From positions 1-20,349 of the forward strand of contig JAEZIH010000272.1 in assembly GCA_023416055.1 (NCBI GenBank): DNA of 20,349 bases, given 5' to 3'. This DNA is from Pseudomonadota bacterium (GTDB lineage: Bacteria > Pseudomonadota > Alphaproteobacteria > Caulobacterales > Caulobacteraceae). Positions 1 through 6,779 of this stretch are shown in pieces; the stretch's first letter is position 1; every line of letters starts with the position of its first letter. The position numbers were made by a program, and so were the translations under genes. The notes below the pieces were generated by a model. It saw only the letters and a list, made by a program, of their open reading frames with translations. It was not told where the DNA came from and searched no databases.

Positions 1-327
1 GCCCTGATCGGGGCCCTGGTGGGCGGCGTGGCCGGCAGCCAGATCTCCAGCAACGAGCGCACGCTCGGCGCCGTGGCCGGGGCCGCCGCCGGCGCCGCTG
101 CCGGCTCGTACGTCGGCTGCAACCAGCAGCGCGCGCGCCAGGACGCCCAGGTCGGAGCCTACCGCGCCACCTCGAACCTGCGCATCCGCTCGGGTCCGGG
201 CACCAACTATCGCCAGGTCGGCAGCCTGTCGGCCGGCCAGCGCTTCTCGGCCACCGGCTCGCAGGGCGAATGGGTCCAGATCGCCGGGGGCGGCTGGGTG
301 AACGCCCGCTACGTCGCCGCCAACTAG
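1..327 (+). CDS. Glycine-zipper / SH3 (SH3_3) domain envelope protein, 5' end cut by window
   Basis: The reading frame is open from base 1, so the true start lies outside the window; about 108 residues are visible. The first third is an Ala/Gly-rich segment with regularly spaced glycines (GALVGGVAG, GAVAGAAAGAAAG), typical of glycine-zipper outer-membrane or periplasmic proteins. It is followed by a bacterial SH3 domain: TSNLRIRSGPGTNYRQVG is the classic opening, and GEWVQI and WVNARYV form the later strands. Such proteins usually act in the cell envelope and bind peptidoglycan or other proteins; the exact role is not visible here. The gene ends at a strong intrinsic terminator and converges with the S24 regulator. 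I am sure of the domain type and unsure of the function. Confidence 0.85.
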   Translation, partial: ALIGALVGGVAGSQISSNERTLGAVAGAAAGAAAGSYVGCNQQRARQDAQVGAYRATSNLRIRSGPGTNYRQVGSLSAGQRFSATGSQGEWVQIAGGGWVNARYVAAN

Positions 328-353
328 ACGACGACGTTCCTCCCCGAACGACG

Positions 354-385
354 AGGCCGCCCCGCAAGGGGCGGCCTTATTTTTT
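354..385 (+). terminator. Intrinsic terminator of the SH3-domain gene
   Basis: A perfect stem with arms AGGCCGCCCC (354-363) and GGGGCGGCCT (368-377) closes a GCAA loop and is followed by TATTTTTT. It lies 27 nt after the stop codon, so it serves the plus strand; there is no T run on the other side. Confidence 0.88.
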
Positions 386-478
386 GGGGCGCTATCGCTC
401 GCGGCGCGGCCGCTCGCTGCTTGAGCGCGATCAGGGCGCCATTTGAGGGGGGCGGCCTGCCGACTCAGCGCTGCCGTC

Positions 479-1114
479 CTACTGGCTGACCCAGAGGATG
501 CGGCCCATCCAGACGATGTCCTTCCGGGCCACGATGCGAGGCTCGTAGGCGGGGTTGATGGAGGCCAGGGTCACGGCCCGGGCGGTCAGGCCGGCGACCT
601 CCTTGGCCAGGGTCTCGCCGCCGGTGGTGCGGACCACGACCCGATCGCCCTTGCGCACGTCCGACGCCTCGCGGTCGACAATGATGCGGTCGCCCTCGCG
701 ATAGACCGGGGCCATGGAGTCGCCTGCGACCCGCAGGCTGAGCAGGCTGTCCCGGGAACGGGGCAGTTCGGTCTGCTCCCAGCCCTCGCCGACGGGCAGG
801 CCGGCGTCGTCGAAGAAGCCGTCCTGACCGGCCTGGGCGAGGCCCAGCATGGGGATGGTGACGGGACGCTGGGTCGCGTCGCGGGCCAGATCCGCGAACT
901 CCGCCAGCGACAGGCCGGTCGCCTCGAGGACGCGGGTCAGGCTCTCGGTGGAGGGCCAGCGGGGACGGGGCGGATCGCCCGGTCCGAACCGCTTCGAGGG
1001 ATTGAAGCTGGTCGCGTCCAGCCCGGCGCGGCGCGCCAGTCCCGAGGCGCTGAGGCCCTCGCGGCGGGCGAGGGCGTCGATCGCCTTCCACAGCCGGGCA
1101 TGGGTGAGGGGCAT
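479..1114 (-). CDS. HTH-type transcriptional regulator with S24 (LexA-like) peptidase domain
   Basis: A 211-residue protein with an N-terminal helix-turn-helix (about residues 5-75, including LSASGLARRAGLDATSFN) and a C-terminal S24 domain (about 88-205). The catalytic pair is visible: Ser133 in AGDSMAP and Lys171 in ETLAKEV. An Ala95-Gly96 bond in GLAQAGQDG sits where LexA and CI-type repressors cut themselves. By family knowledge it represses genes as a dimer and is inactivated by self-cleavage, often prompted by RecA filaments. It is not LexA itself, because the N-terminus is of the phage-repressor type and not the LexA winged helix. It lies 75 nt downstream of the small membrane-protein pair on the same strand. 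Its targets are unknown. Confidence 0.88.
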   Translation of the reverse strand: MPLTHARLWKAIDALARREGLSASGLARRAGLDATSFNPSKRFGPGDPPRPRWPSTESLTRVLEATGLSLAEFADLARDATQRPVTIPMLGLAQAGQDGFFDDAGLPVGEGWEQTELPRSRDSLLSLRVAGDSMAPVYREGDRIIVDREASDVRKGDRVVVRTTGGETLAKEVAGLTARAVTLASINPAYEPRIVARKDIVWMGRILWVSQ

Positions 1115-1162
1115 GACGGATTTCCGGGCGGCCGCGACAGCCGATTCGCTGAGGTTACTTCG

Positions 1163-1196
1163 CCCGGATAGGAATATAAACCCGGATGGCTATTCC
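1163..1196 (-). promoter_or_regulatory. Candidate operator/promoter cluster before the S24 regulator
   Basis: The gap upstream of the regulator holds a direct repeat CCCGGAT (1163-1169 and 1181-1187, 18 bp apart) and an inverted pair GGAATA/TATTCC (1171-1176 and 1191-1196). A TATATT on the minus strand (1178-1173) could be a -10 box. It could be an autoregulatory site, but this is only inference and I find no good -35 element. Confidence 0.25.
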
Positions 1197-1618
1197 AGAC
1201 CCAGCGCCCGCCGCTCGCGCCAGGCCTGGGCGACAGCGAGGGCGAGGACCAACAGGATGCCGTAGCTGGCGAGGTTGACCACTGTGTAGAAGGCCGCGAG
1301 CGGGGGGCGGACGTCGACGGCGACCAGAAGGTGGCTCATCACCACCAGCGACTGCAGGCCTGCGGCCCAGACGGGCCATGACCGACGGCTCTTCCAGGCG
1401 AGGGCGACGTAGACCACCAGCATGACGGTCTCGACCACGGCGAGCGGCCACTGGGCGCCGTACAGCTTCGCGTCCGACTGCAACATGAGCGTGGCGAGGG
1501 CCCCGATGGCGTAGGCCCCGCCCCCGACCCGCTCGGGCTCATCACCCTTCAGAAAGGCGAACGCCACCACCGCCACACCGACCGCCGTCGCGATCTGGGA
1601 GTAAGGAGTGTCGAACAT
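1190..1618 (-). CDS. Small integral membrane protein, about four TM segments (paralogue 1)
   Basis: I do not recognise this family. The 142-residue protein has hydrophobic stretches near residues 8-23, 33-47, 58-75, 83-101 and 108-131, which suggests four or five membrane spans, and it ends in an Arg-rich tail. Conserved with the next gene upstream are KGDEPER after the first span, a basic W-SRR-WPVWA loop, LVV-SH and NxxxYGIL. I chose the ATG at 1618 over the ATG at 1624. An AGG-type ribosome site is 7 nt from the former and only 1 nt from the latter, and the paralogue aligns from the same point. The gene lies 42 nt downstream of its paralogue. The function is unknown. Confidence 0.75.
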   Translation of the reverse strand: MFDTPYSQIATAVGVAVVAFAFLKGDEPERVGGGAYAIGALATLMLQSDAKLYGAQWPLAVVETVMLVVYVALAWKSRRSWPVWAAGLQSLVVMSHLLVAVDVRPPLAAFYTVVNLASYGILLVLALAVAQAWRERRALGLE

Positions 1619-1660
1619 CGGCATACCTCGCGATCGGGAAACCTCACACGGGGCGGGCTG

Positions 1661-2098
1661 CTACCCCAGTTTGGGGCTCATGGTGGCGGCACGCCGCTCC
1701 TGCCACGCCCAGAAGGTGCCGACGGCCAAGGCAATCAGGATGCCGTAGTTGGACATGTTGATAACCGTGGCGGCGGCATTTACTGGCGGCCGCAGACTGG
1801 CAGCCACGAGGGCGTGGCTGGTAACGACCAGGGCCTGGAAGCTGGACGCCCACACAGGCCATGCGCGTCGGCTGTGCCAAGCTAGACCGATGAAGACTAT
1901 CAGCAGGACGAGCTCAATGCCCATCATCCCCCAGCGAGGAGTATTGGGCAGGGCGTCCCCCTTGATCATTGCCGTAGCCAGGAACGCCATTGAATACGCG
2001 GCGGCGCCAAGCCGCTCGGGCTCGTCGCCCTTCCAGAACGCGAAGACAACGGTGACTACGGCAACCGAGATCCCGACGAGGGCATAGATATCAAGCAC
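1661..2098 (-). CDS. Small integral membrane protein, about four TM segments (paralogue 2)
   Basis: A 145-residue protein clearly homologous to its downstream neighbour: both have KGDEPER near residue 25, AW-SRR-WPVWA, ALVV-SHxLVA, RPP and NYGIL in the same order. The start is GTG at 2098, since no ATG or TTG fits the alignment. Four or five hydrophobic spans are predicted. The base composition is lower in GC than the window's average. The leader contains an inverted repeat ending 3 nt before the start codon, described separately. I do not know the function. A membrane sensor or accessory subunit is possible but not shown. Confidence 0.75.
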   Translation of the reverse strand: MLDIYALVGISVAVVTVVFAFWKGDEPERLGAAAYSMAFLATAMIKGDALPNTPRWGMMGIELVLLIVFIGLAWHSRRAWPVWASSFQALVVTSHALVAASLRPPVNAAATVINMSNYGILIALAVGTFWAWQERRAATMSPKLG

Positions 2099-2101
2099 AG
2101 A

Positions 2102-2132
2102 ATCGCCCCCACACCGACAGCATGGGGGCGAT
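2102..2132 (-). promoter_or_regulatory. Hairpin in the leader of the GTG-started membrane protein
   Basis: Perfect 9-bp arms ATCGCCCCC (2102-2110) and GGGGGCGAT (2124-2132) flank a 13-nt loop. On the minus-strand transcript the 3' arm, which includes the G-rich run that could serve as ribosome binding site, ends 3 nt before the GTG start. It could hide the start site, or it could terminate the upstream gene, although no U tract follows. Confidence 0.4.
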
Positions 2133-2185
2133 AGTGCCTGAAATGTCTACCAGCGAAAATGACCGCTAGTGGACATTACTCCGAA

Positions 2186-2521
2186 TTAAACCGCGCGGAG
2201 ACGATGCTCGCCGGTGGTCTGAGGACGATCACCAGGCTTGCTTTCGAAACCGGCGTAGACGCCGTAACCAAGGCGACGGTGATCCTTCGCCAGCTCGCTG
2301 TGGCAAGCGACCATGGCCTGACGCGCCTCATTGAGGGCTGCAAGGGCCTCGAGCACCTTGGCCTGCGAATCGGCGCCCACGACGGGCGAGAGGTTCAGGG
2401 CTTCACGCGAGCCGATCATCGACTGCACCAAGGTAGTAGCGCGAGTGATGGCCGCATCGACGGCCTTCTCAGTCGCATTCAGATCGCCGGCGACGCTCGC
2501 GATCACTTGAGCCTTGTCCAT
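2186..2521 (-). CDS. Small Ala-rich helical protein of unknown function (paralogue A)
   Basis: A 111-residue, predicted soluble and mostly helical protein. I do not recognise the family. The start is ATG at 2521 with GGAGG 5 nt upstream, preferred over a TTG four codons earlier that overlaps this ribosome site. Its second half resembles the next gene upstream: an EARxxxxxxHxxLAxxxRRLG stretch followed by KPGDxP near the C-terminus. This points to an old tandem duplication. It lies 33 nt downstream of that paralogue and 87 nt upstream of the membrane-protein pair. Its sampled base composition is about 60% GC or less. The function is unknown. Confidence 0.7.
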   Translation of the reverse strand: MDKAQVIASVAGDLNATEKAVDAAITRATTLVQSMIGSREALNLSPVVGADSQAKVLEALAALNEARQAMVACHSELAKDHRRLGYGVYAGFESKPGDRPQTTGEHRLRAV

Positions 2522-2554
2522 AGAAGCCTCCAAGCGGAACAGGTAAACGAGGCC

Positions 2555-2944
2555 TTAACATAGACTGCTGTTCGCTGGTAGGGATTTGTTCACCATGCCG
2601 CGCGGTGTGTCGCCTTCCGGACACACGCCTCCGCCCACGGGCGGGGTGTCGCCCGGCTTGTCGACAGGTCCCAGTGCGAGGCCGTCGAGGCCGAGGCGGC
2701 GAGCCAGGGCGGCGAGGGTGTTGTGGGTGTGGATGAGATGACCGCGGGCTTCGGCGAGGGCGCCGACCGCGGCCGCGGCGCCGGTGAAGGCGCGCTGACC
2801 CACGACGGCCGAAAGCCAGGCCTCGGCGCGAGCGGCCGGCAGGGCGGCGGCGAGGCCCGCGGTCTCGGCCAGGGCGTTCTCGATGGCGGCTTCAGCGGCG
2901 TAAAGGCGCGCCGCCAGCGCTTCTCCGACAGACTGTCTCGACAT
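2555..2944 (-). CDS. Small Ala-rich helical protein of unknown function (paralogue B)
   Basis: A 129-residue protein rich in Ala, with long predicted helices (for example AEAAIENALAETAGLAAAL) and a disordered Gly/Pro-rich tail with KPGDTPP. I chose the ATG at 2944 because GGAGG stands just upstream; the frame stays open further upstream but lacks a ribosome site there. It shares LAEARxxLxxxHxxLAxxxRRLG with the following gene, so the two are tandem paralogues. It has no signal peptide and no membrane span. The conserved His in the H-LA motif might be functional. I cannot assign a role. Confidence 0.7.
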   Translation of the reverse strand: MSRQSVGEALAARLYAAEAAIENALAETAGLAAALPAARAEAWLSAVVGQRAFTGAAAAVGALAEARGHLIHTHNTLAALARRLGLDGLALGPVDKPGDTPPVGGGVCPEGDTPRGMVNKSLPANSSLC

Positions 2945-3008
2945 GGTTGATCCTCCGGTGACGCGCCTGGCGTAGCCGGGATCAATCAAGCGTTACAATA
3001 ACTTGCAA

Positions 3009-3407
3009 CTAGAGGTCGAAACCTGCGACCTGGAAGTGAGCGGTGAGCGAGGCGATCGGCTGGGCCTCGTCCTCCTGCCACGCCTCGGCGAGGACGTGGG
3101 CGACGCGGCGGCCGGCCTTGCTGATGCGCGCCCGGGCGTGGACGTCGACCGGCCGGCCCGAACGCAGGTAGGCCACGGTCACATTGATGGGGCGGGGCAG
3201 ACGAAGGCGGGGGTACGACAGGGCGACCTGGGCCACGGCCGTCAGCTCCAGCAGGGCGGCGGTGGATCCGCCGTGCAGGGCAGGCAGCATGGGATTTCCG
3301 ATCAGCCGGTCGGCGAAGGGCATGGTCACGGTCAGGGTGTCGCCCTCCTGCTCGCTGACAAGGCCGAGGAAGCGCGCATAGGGGATGCGGTCCAGCAGGT
3401 CGGTCAT
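3009..3407 (-). CDS. PaaI-type hotdog acyl-CoA thioesterase
   Basis: A 132-residue single hotdog domain. The diagnostic helix start is LHGGSTAALLE, with His45-Gly46-Gly47 and the acidic Glu54 nine residues on, as in PaaI-like thioesterases that hydrolyse acyl- or aryl-CoA thioesters in the cytoplasm. A later strand, INVTVAYLRSGRP, matches the family. The ATG at 3407 overlaps the stop of the upstream thioesterase gene by four bases (ATGA), so the two are translationally coupled and probably form a hetero-oligomer or act on related substrates. The natural substrate cannot be read from sequence. Confidence 0.85.
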   Translation of the reverse strand: MTDLLDRIPYARFLGLVSEQEGDTLTVTMPFADRLIGNPMLPALHGGSTAALLELTAVAQVALSYPRLRLPRPINVTVAYLRSGRPVDVHARARISKAGRRVAHVLAEAWQEDEAQPIASLTAHFQVAGFDL

Positions 3408-3850
3408 TTCGGCCCTCCCGCGCGCTCGCGGCCGCTGAGCACATAGGTGGCCTGGGCGGCGGCCACCGGGTCGTCGGGGCCGTCCTCGAACGCCCAGGCG
3501 CGGACGAAGGCGATCGAGTGGGTCAGGCGGTAGCAGCGGGCCTCGGCGACCAGATCGCGCCGCGGCTCGGCGGCCCGCATGTAGTCGACGCGCAGGTCGA
3601 GGGTGGCGATCGGCTCGAAGCGGTCGAGGCCGATCCACACCGCCAGGCCGCCGGCGTGGTCGAGCAGGGCCGTGACCAGGCCCCCGGACAGGACGCCGCT
3701 GTCCGGGTCGCCGACCAGATCCTCGCGCCACGGCACCCGGATGCGCACCCGGTCCCCATCAAGCCCGTCGAAGGCGAAGCCGAGAGCGTGGGTGTGGGCT
3801 GCGCCGGAGGCGAGCTGGGGCAGCAGGGAGACGAGGTCGGAAGAAGCCAT
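3404..3850 (-). CDS. PaaI-type hotdog thioesterase with SGG in place of HGG
   Basis: A 148-residue hotdog protein, first gene of the coupled pair. At the position of the family's His-Gly-Gly it has Ser55-Gly56-Gly57 (GVLSGGLVTALLDHAGG), while the acidic residue nine positions on is kept as Asp64. LDLRVDYMRAA is the typical strand after the active-site helix. By family knowledge it is a cytoplasmic thioesterase. The missing His may mean altered catalysis or a mainly structural role beside the intact partner. It diverges from the exonuclease gene, 81 nt away. Confidence 0.85.
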   Translation of the reverse strand: MASSDLVSLLPQLASGAAHTHALGFAFDGLDGDRVRIRVPWREDLVGDPDSGVLSGGLVTALLDHAGGLAVWIGLDRFEPIATLDLRVDYMRAAEPRRDLVAEARCYRLTHSIAFVRAWAFEDGPDDPVAAAQATYVLSGRERAGGPK

Positions 3851-3878
3851 GTTCTGCTATCAACCGGCGGCGGGCGGA

Positions 3879-3903
3879 GACGCAAGCGCCGCTCGCGCGT
3901 TCC
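3879..3903 (-). promoter_or_regulatory. Possible EcfG-type (general stress) promoter for the thioesterase pair
   Basis: Reading the minus strand, GGAAC (3903-3899), 16 nt and CGTC (3882-3879) resemble the alphaproteobacterial EcfG/SigT pattern GGAAC-N16/17-CGTT with one mismatch. It would start transcription about 20-25 nt before the ATG at 3850. This is a by-eye match only. Confidence 0.28.
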
Positions 3904-3931
3904 CCGTCGACTGCGAGGACCCTACCGCCCC

Positions 3932-4963
3932 ATGATCCGCTTCGAGGACCTGCTCAGGCCGACGCCGGCCGGCCTTTACTGCCCGCCCGGGGACTTCTTC
4001 ATCGACCCGGTGGAACCCGTGGCGCGGGCGGTCATCACCCACGGCCACTCGGACCATGCGCGGGCGGGCCACGGGGCTGTTCTCGCCACGCCGCAGACGC
4101 TGGCCATCATGGCCGAGCGTTATGGCGAAGACTTCGCAGCCCGCGAACAGGCCGTGGGCTATGGCGAAACCGCCTCGCACAACGGCGTGGAGGTGACGCT
4201 GGTCCCCGCGGGCCATGTGCTGGGCTCGGCCCAGGCCGTGGTTCGCTGGCGCGGCCTGACCATTGTCGTGTCCGGCGACTACAAGCGGCGGCGCGATCCG
4301 ACCTGCCGGCCGTTCGAGCCCGTGCCCTGCGACGTCTTCGTCTCGGAGGCCACCTTCGGTCTGCCGGTCTTCACCCATCCTCCGGACTCCGAGGAAATCG
4401 GCCGGCTGGTCCACTCCCTGCGGCAGTTTCCGGAGCGGGCCCACCTGGTCGGGGCCTATGCCCTGGGCAAGGCGCAGCGGGTCATCCGCCTGTTGCGCGA
4501 GGCGGGATGGGAGCGGCCGATCTATGTGCACGGGGCCCTCGACCGCCTGAACCGGCTCTATGAGCGGGAAGGGGTTGGGCTGGGACCGCTCGCGCCGGCG
4601 ACGGGTCTCAAGCCCAACGCCCTGGGCGGCGAGGTGGTGATCGCGCCGCCGTCGGCGACGCAGGATCGTTGGGCCCGCCGTTTCGCCGATCCTGTCCTGG
4701 CCTTCGCCTCGGGGTGGATGGGAGTGCGCGCCCGGGCCCGGCAGAGAGGCGTGGAGCTGCCCCTGGTGTTGTCCGACCACGCCGACTGGCCGGAGCTGAT
4801 CGCCACCTTCGCCGAGCTGCGGCCCGAGGAGGTGTGGATCACGCACGGCCGCGAAGAGGGGTTGCTGCGCTGGTGCGAGCTGAACGGCCAGAAGGCGAGG
4901 GCCCTGCGGCTGGTCGGCTACGACGACGAGGACGAGGAGGCTGCGGCTGAGGTCGAAGCCTAG
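3932..4963 (+). CDS. Ligase-associated DNA exonuclease (metallo-beta-lactamase fold)
   Basis: A 343-residue protein of the MBL-fold/CPSF-like nuclease type. The metal motif ITHGHSDHA (His37, His39, Asp41, His42) is present, followed by AGHVLGSAQ (His95) and SGDYK (Asp116), with a later SDHADW His near the C-terminus. The length and the order of motifs fit the ligase-associated DNA exonuclease family, which is usually encoded beside an ATP-dependent DNA ligase and a large helicase in a DNA end-processing cluster. Here neither partner is adjacent. The ATG at 3932 is the first good start in the frame; the longer frame upstream is antisense to the thioesterase. The stop overlaps the convergent kinase stop in CTAG. 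Confidence 0.88.
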   Translation: MIRFEDLLRPTPAGLYCPPGDFFIDPVEPVARAVITHGHSDHARAGHGAVLATPQTLAIMAERYGEDFAAREQAVGYGETASHNGVEVTLVPAGHVLGSAQAVVRWRGLTIVVSGDYKRRRDPTCRPFEPVPCDVFVSEATFGLPVFTHPPDSEEIGRLVHSLRQFPERAHLVGAYALGKAQRVIRLLREAGWERPIYVHGALDRLNRLYEREGVGLGPLAPATGLKPNALGGEVVIAPPSATQDRWARRFADPVLAFASGWMGVRARARQRGVELPLVLSDHADWPELIATFAELRPEEVWITHGREEGLLRWCELNGQKARALRLVGYDDEDEEAAAEVEA

Positions 4964-6591
4964 GCCGCGGAGCGCGAGCGGCCCCTGGCGCGGGCGGGCG
5001 TGGCCGCGGCGGCGCGGACCTGCTCGAGGGCCGCATTCATGGCCATACGCAGCCGTTCCGGCTTGATGGGCTTCTCGACCACGGCGGCCATCCCCGAGGC
5101 GATGTATCTCCTCGCGTCATCGGGATCGGCGTTGGCGGGCAGGGCGACGATCGGGATGGCGCCGGCCGTCCCGTCGAGGGCGCGGATGGCCTGGGTCGCC
5201 TGGACGCCGTCCATGCGCGGCATCTTGATGTCCATCAGCACCAGATCGAACTGGCGCTCGCGCACGGCCTGGACGGCCTCAACGCCGTCCTCGGCGGTCT
5301 CGGAGGTGCAGCCGAACATCTCGCACAGGGCCTGGGCGACGACGCGGTTGGTGGCGTTGTCGTCGACGATCAGGATGTGCGGGGAGGCCGTCATCTCCAG
5401 GTCGGAGAGGGTCTGGACGTTCGAGGGCGCGGGAGCCTCGACGGCGCTGCGGCGGACCTCGACGTCGAAGGCGAAGGTCGCGCCGCGGCCGGGATTGTTC
5501 TCCGCCCAGATCCGCCCGCCCATGCGACCGATGATCTGGCGGCAGATGGGCAGGCCGAGGCCGGCGCCGTCCTGCGCCGAGCCGTGGATGAAGGGCTCGA
5601 AGATGGTCTCGACGCGCTCGGCGTCGACCCCCGGACCGTCGTCGCGCACGCGCGCCTCGAGGGTGACCCGGTCGCCGGCGGCGGCAGCCTTCAGACTGGC
5701 CTCCACCACGCCGTTGCGGGCGAACTTCAGGGCGTTGCCGATCAGGTTGTTGAAGACCTGCTTCAGCCGGGCGCCGTCGACGACGGCGGCCAGTTCGGTG
5801 TCGCCCTCGTAGCTGATCATCAGGGTGACGTTGTCTTGCGAGGCGCGCGGCGCCCAGGCGATCTGGACCTCGTCCATCAGGGCGCGCAGCGGCGTCGGCT
5901 CGGCGTGCAGCTCAAGCTCGCCGGCCTCGGCGCGGGACAGGTCGAGGGCGTCCTGGAGGATGCGCAGCAGGGACTCCGAGGACTCCACGATGGTGGTCAC
6001 ATGGGCCTGGGCCTGCGGATTCAGGGGCTGGCGGCGAAGCAGTTCGGCGACGGCGAGGACGCCGTTCATCGGCGTGCGCAGCTCATGGCTCATCACCGAC
6101 AGGAACTGGCTGCGGGCCCGTGCCGAGGTGACGGCCTGGGTGTGGGTGTCGTCCAGTTCGCGCAGGCGAGCGGCCAGTTCGGCGGCTTCGCGGCGCTGGG
6201 CTTCGTGGGCCGCGCGCAGCAGGGACACGGCCGTCCCGACCCCGTGATAACGGCCGTTGCGGGTGACGATGAAGCCGCGCATCAGGTTCCCCGCGGAGCC
6301 GCGGGCGAGGGCGTCGCAGGCGGCGTCGATCGAGACGCCGGCGTCGATGACGGCCGGGTCGCGGTCCATCAGGCTGGACACGGGCCGCGTGGCGAACTGC
6401 GCGCGTCCGAAGGGACGGGCCATCTTGAGAAGGAAGTCGCGTCGCTCGATCAGGCCGACGGGCCGGCGGCCCTCGACGACGGCGATCGCAAGCGTGTCGG
6501 GCTCGCGTTCGAACCGGGCGAACACCTCGCTCCCGGGCGTTTGAGGCGTCACCGCCTCGGCGCGCTCGGTGAGGGATTCGATTGTCGGCAT
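4960..6591 (-). CDS. Cytoplasmic hybrid histidine kinase with N-terminal CBS-like region and C-terminal receiver
   Basis: A 543-residue protein without membrane spans. Order of parts: a CBS-pair-like sensory region (about residues 18-125), a short coiled coil (128-160), HisKA with the phosphorylated His169 in SHELRTP, HATPase_c with Asn286 in NNLIGNALKF, DDGPG (317-321) and GAGLGL (342-347), then a receiver (about 404-520) with Asp410/Asp411, phospho-acceptor Asp454 in LMDIKMP and Lys507. The usual receiver Thr/Ser (VALTAN in most hybrids) is Pro485 here (VALPAN). The ATG at 6591 is preferred to an upstream TTG at 6633 because GGTGAG precedes it. The CBS-like region hints at sensing a cytoplasmic nucleotide or ligand; the target regulator is unknown. 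It diverges from queC. Confidence 0.88.
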   Translation of the reverse strand: MPTIESLTERAEAVTPQTPGSEVFARFEREPDTLAIAVVEGRRPVGLIERRDFLLKMARPFGRAQFATRPVSSLMDRDPAVIDAGVSIDAACDALARGSAGNLMRGFIVTRNGRYHGVGTAVSLLRAAHEAQRREAAELAARLRELDDTHTQAVTSARARSQFLSVMSHELRTPMNGVLAVAELLRRQPLNPQAQAHVTTIVESSESLLRILQDALDLSRAEAGELELHAEPTPLRALMDEVQIAWAPRASQDNVTLMISYEGDTELAAVVDGARLKQVFNNLIGNALKFARNGVVEASLKAAAAGDRVTLEARVRDDGPGVDAERVETIFEPFIHGSAQDGAGLGLPICRQIIGRMGGRIWAENNPGRGATFAFDVEVRRSAVEAPAPSNVQTLSDLEMTASPHILIVDDNATNRVVAQALCEMFGCTSETAEDGVEAVQAVRERQFDLVLMDIKMPRMDGVQATQAIRALDGTAGAIPIVALPANADPDDARRYIASGMAAVVEKPIKPERLRMAMNAALEQVRAAAATPARARGRSRSAA

Positions 6592-6755
6592 ACTCACCGG
6601 CACTCCACTGCGACCGCCGGACAATGCCGGCAACCATTTGCGGAAGCGTTAAGCTGGCGAATCGGCGCCGTTCCGCCGTTTTTGCGCGGCCCGCGCGGCT
6701 GGTGTAGAAGGCCGGCCCGTCCCGAACGGCCCATCAACCCTGTCCATGCGCGCGG

Positions 6756-6773
6756 CCTGCGGCCGACCGCAGG
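6756..6773 (+). promoter_or_regulatory. Hairpin covering the queC ribosome binding site
   Basis: Arms CCTGCGG (6756-6762) and CCGCAGG (6767-6773) form a perfect 7-bp GC stem with loop CCGA. The AGG at 6771-6773, 6 nt before the queC ATG, lies in the 3' arm and would be paired. Known preQ1 riboswitches control queuosine genes in other bacteria, but I could not match a preQ1 aptamer in the 188-nt leader. Confidence 0.45.
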
Positions 6774-6779
6774 TTTGTC

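Noticed and set aside
479..1114. S24 regulator as a sign of a prophage
   Set aside because: No phage structural, lysis or integration genes lie nearby; such regulators also occur as chromosomal genes.
3860..4846. A 328-codon open frame on the minus strand
   Set aside because: It is antisense to the exonuclease, which has intact metal-binding motifs.
6592..6779. A known preQ1 riboswitch upstream of queC
   Set aside because: I could not find the short stem with A-rich tail of preQ1-I or a convincing match to the other classes; only the RBS hairpin is supported.
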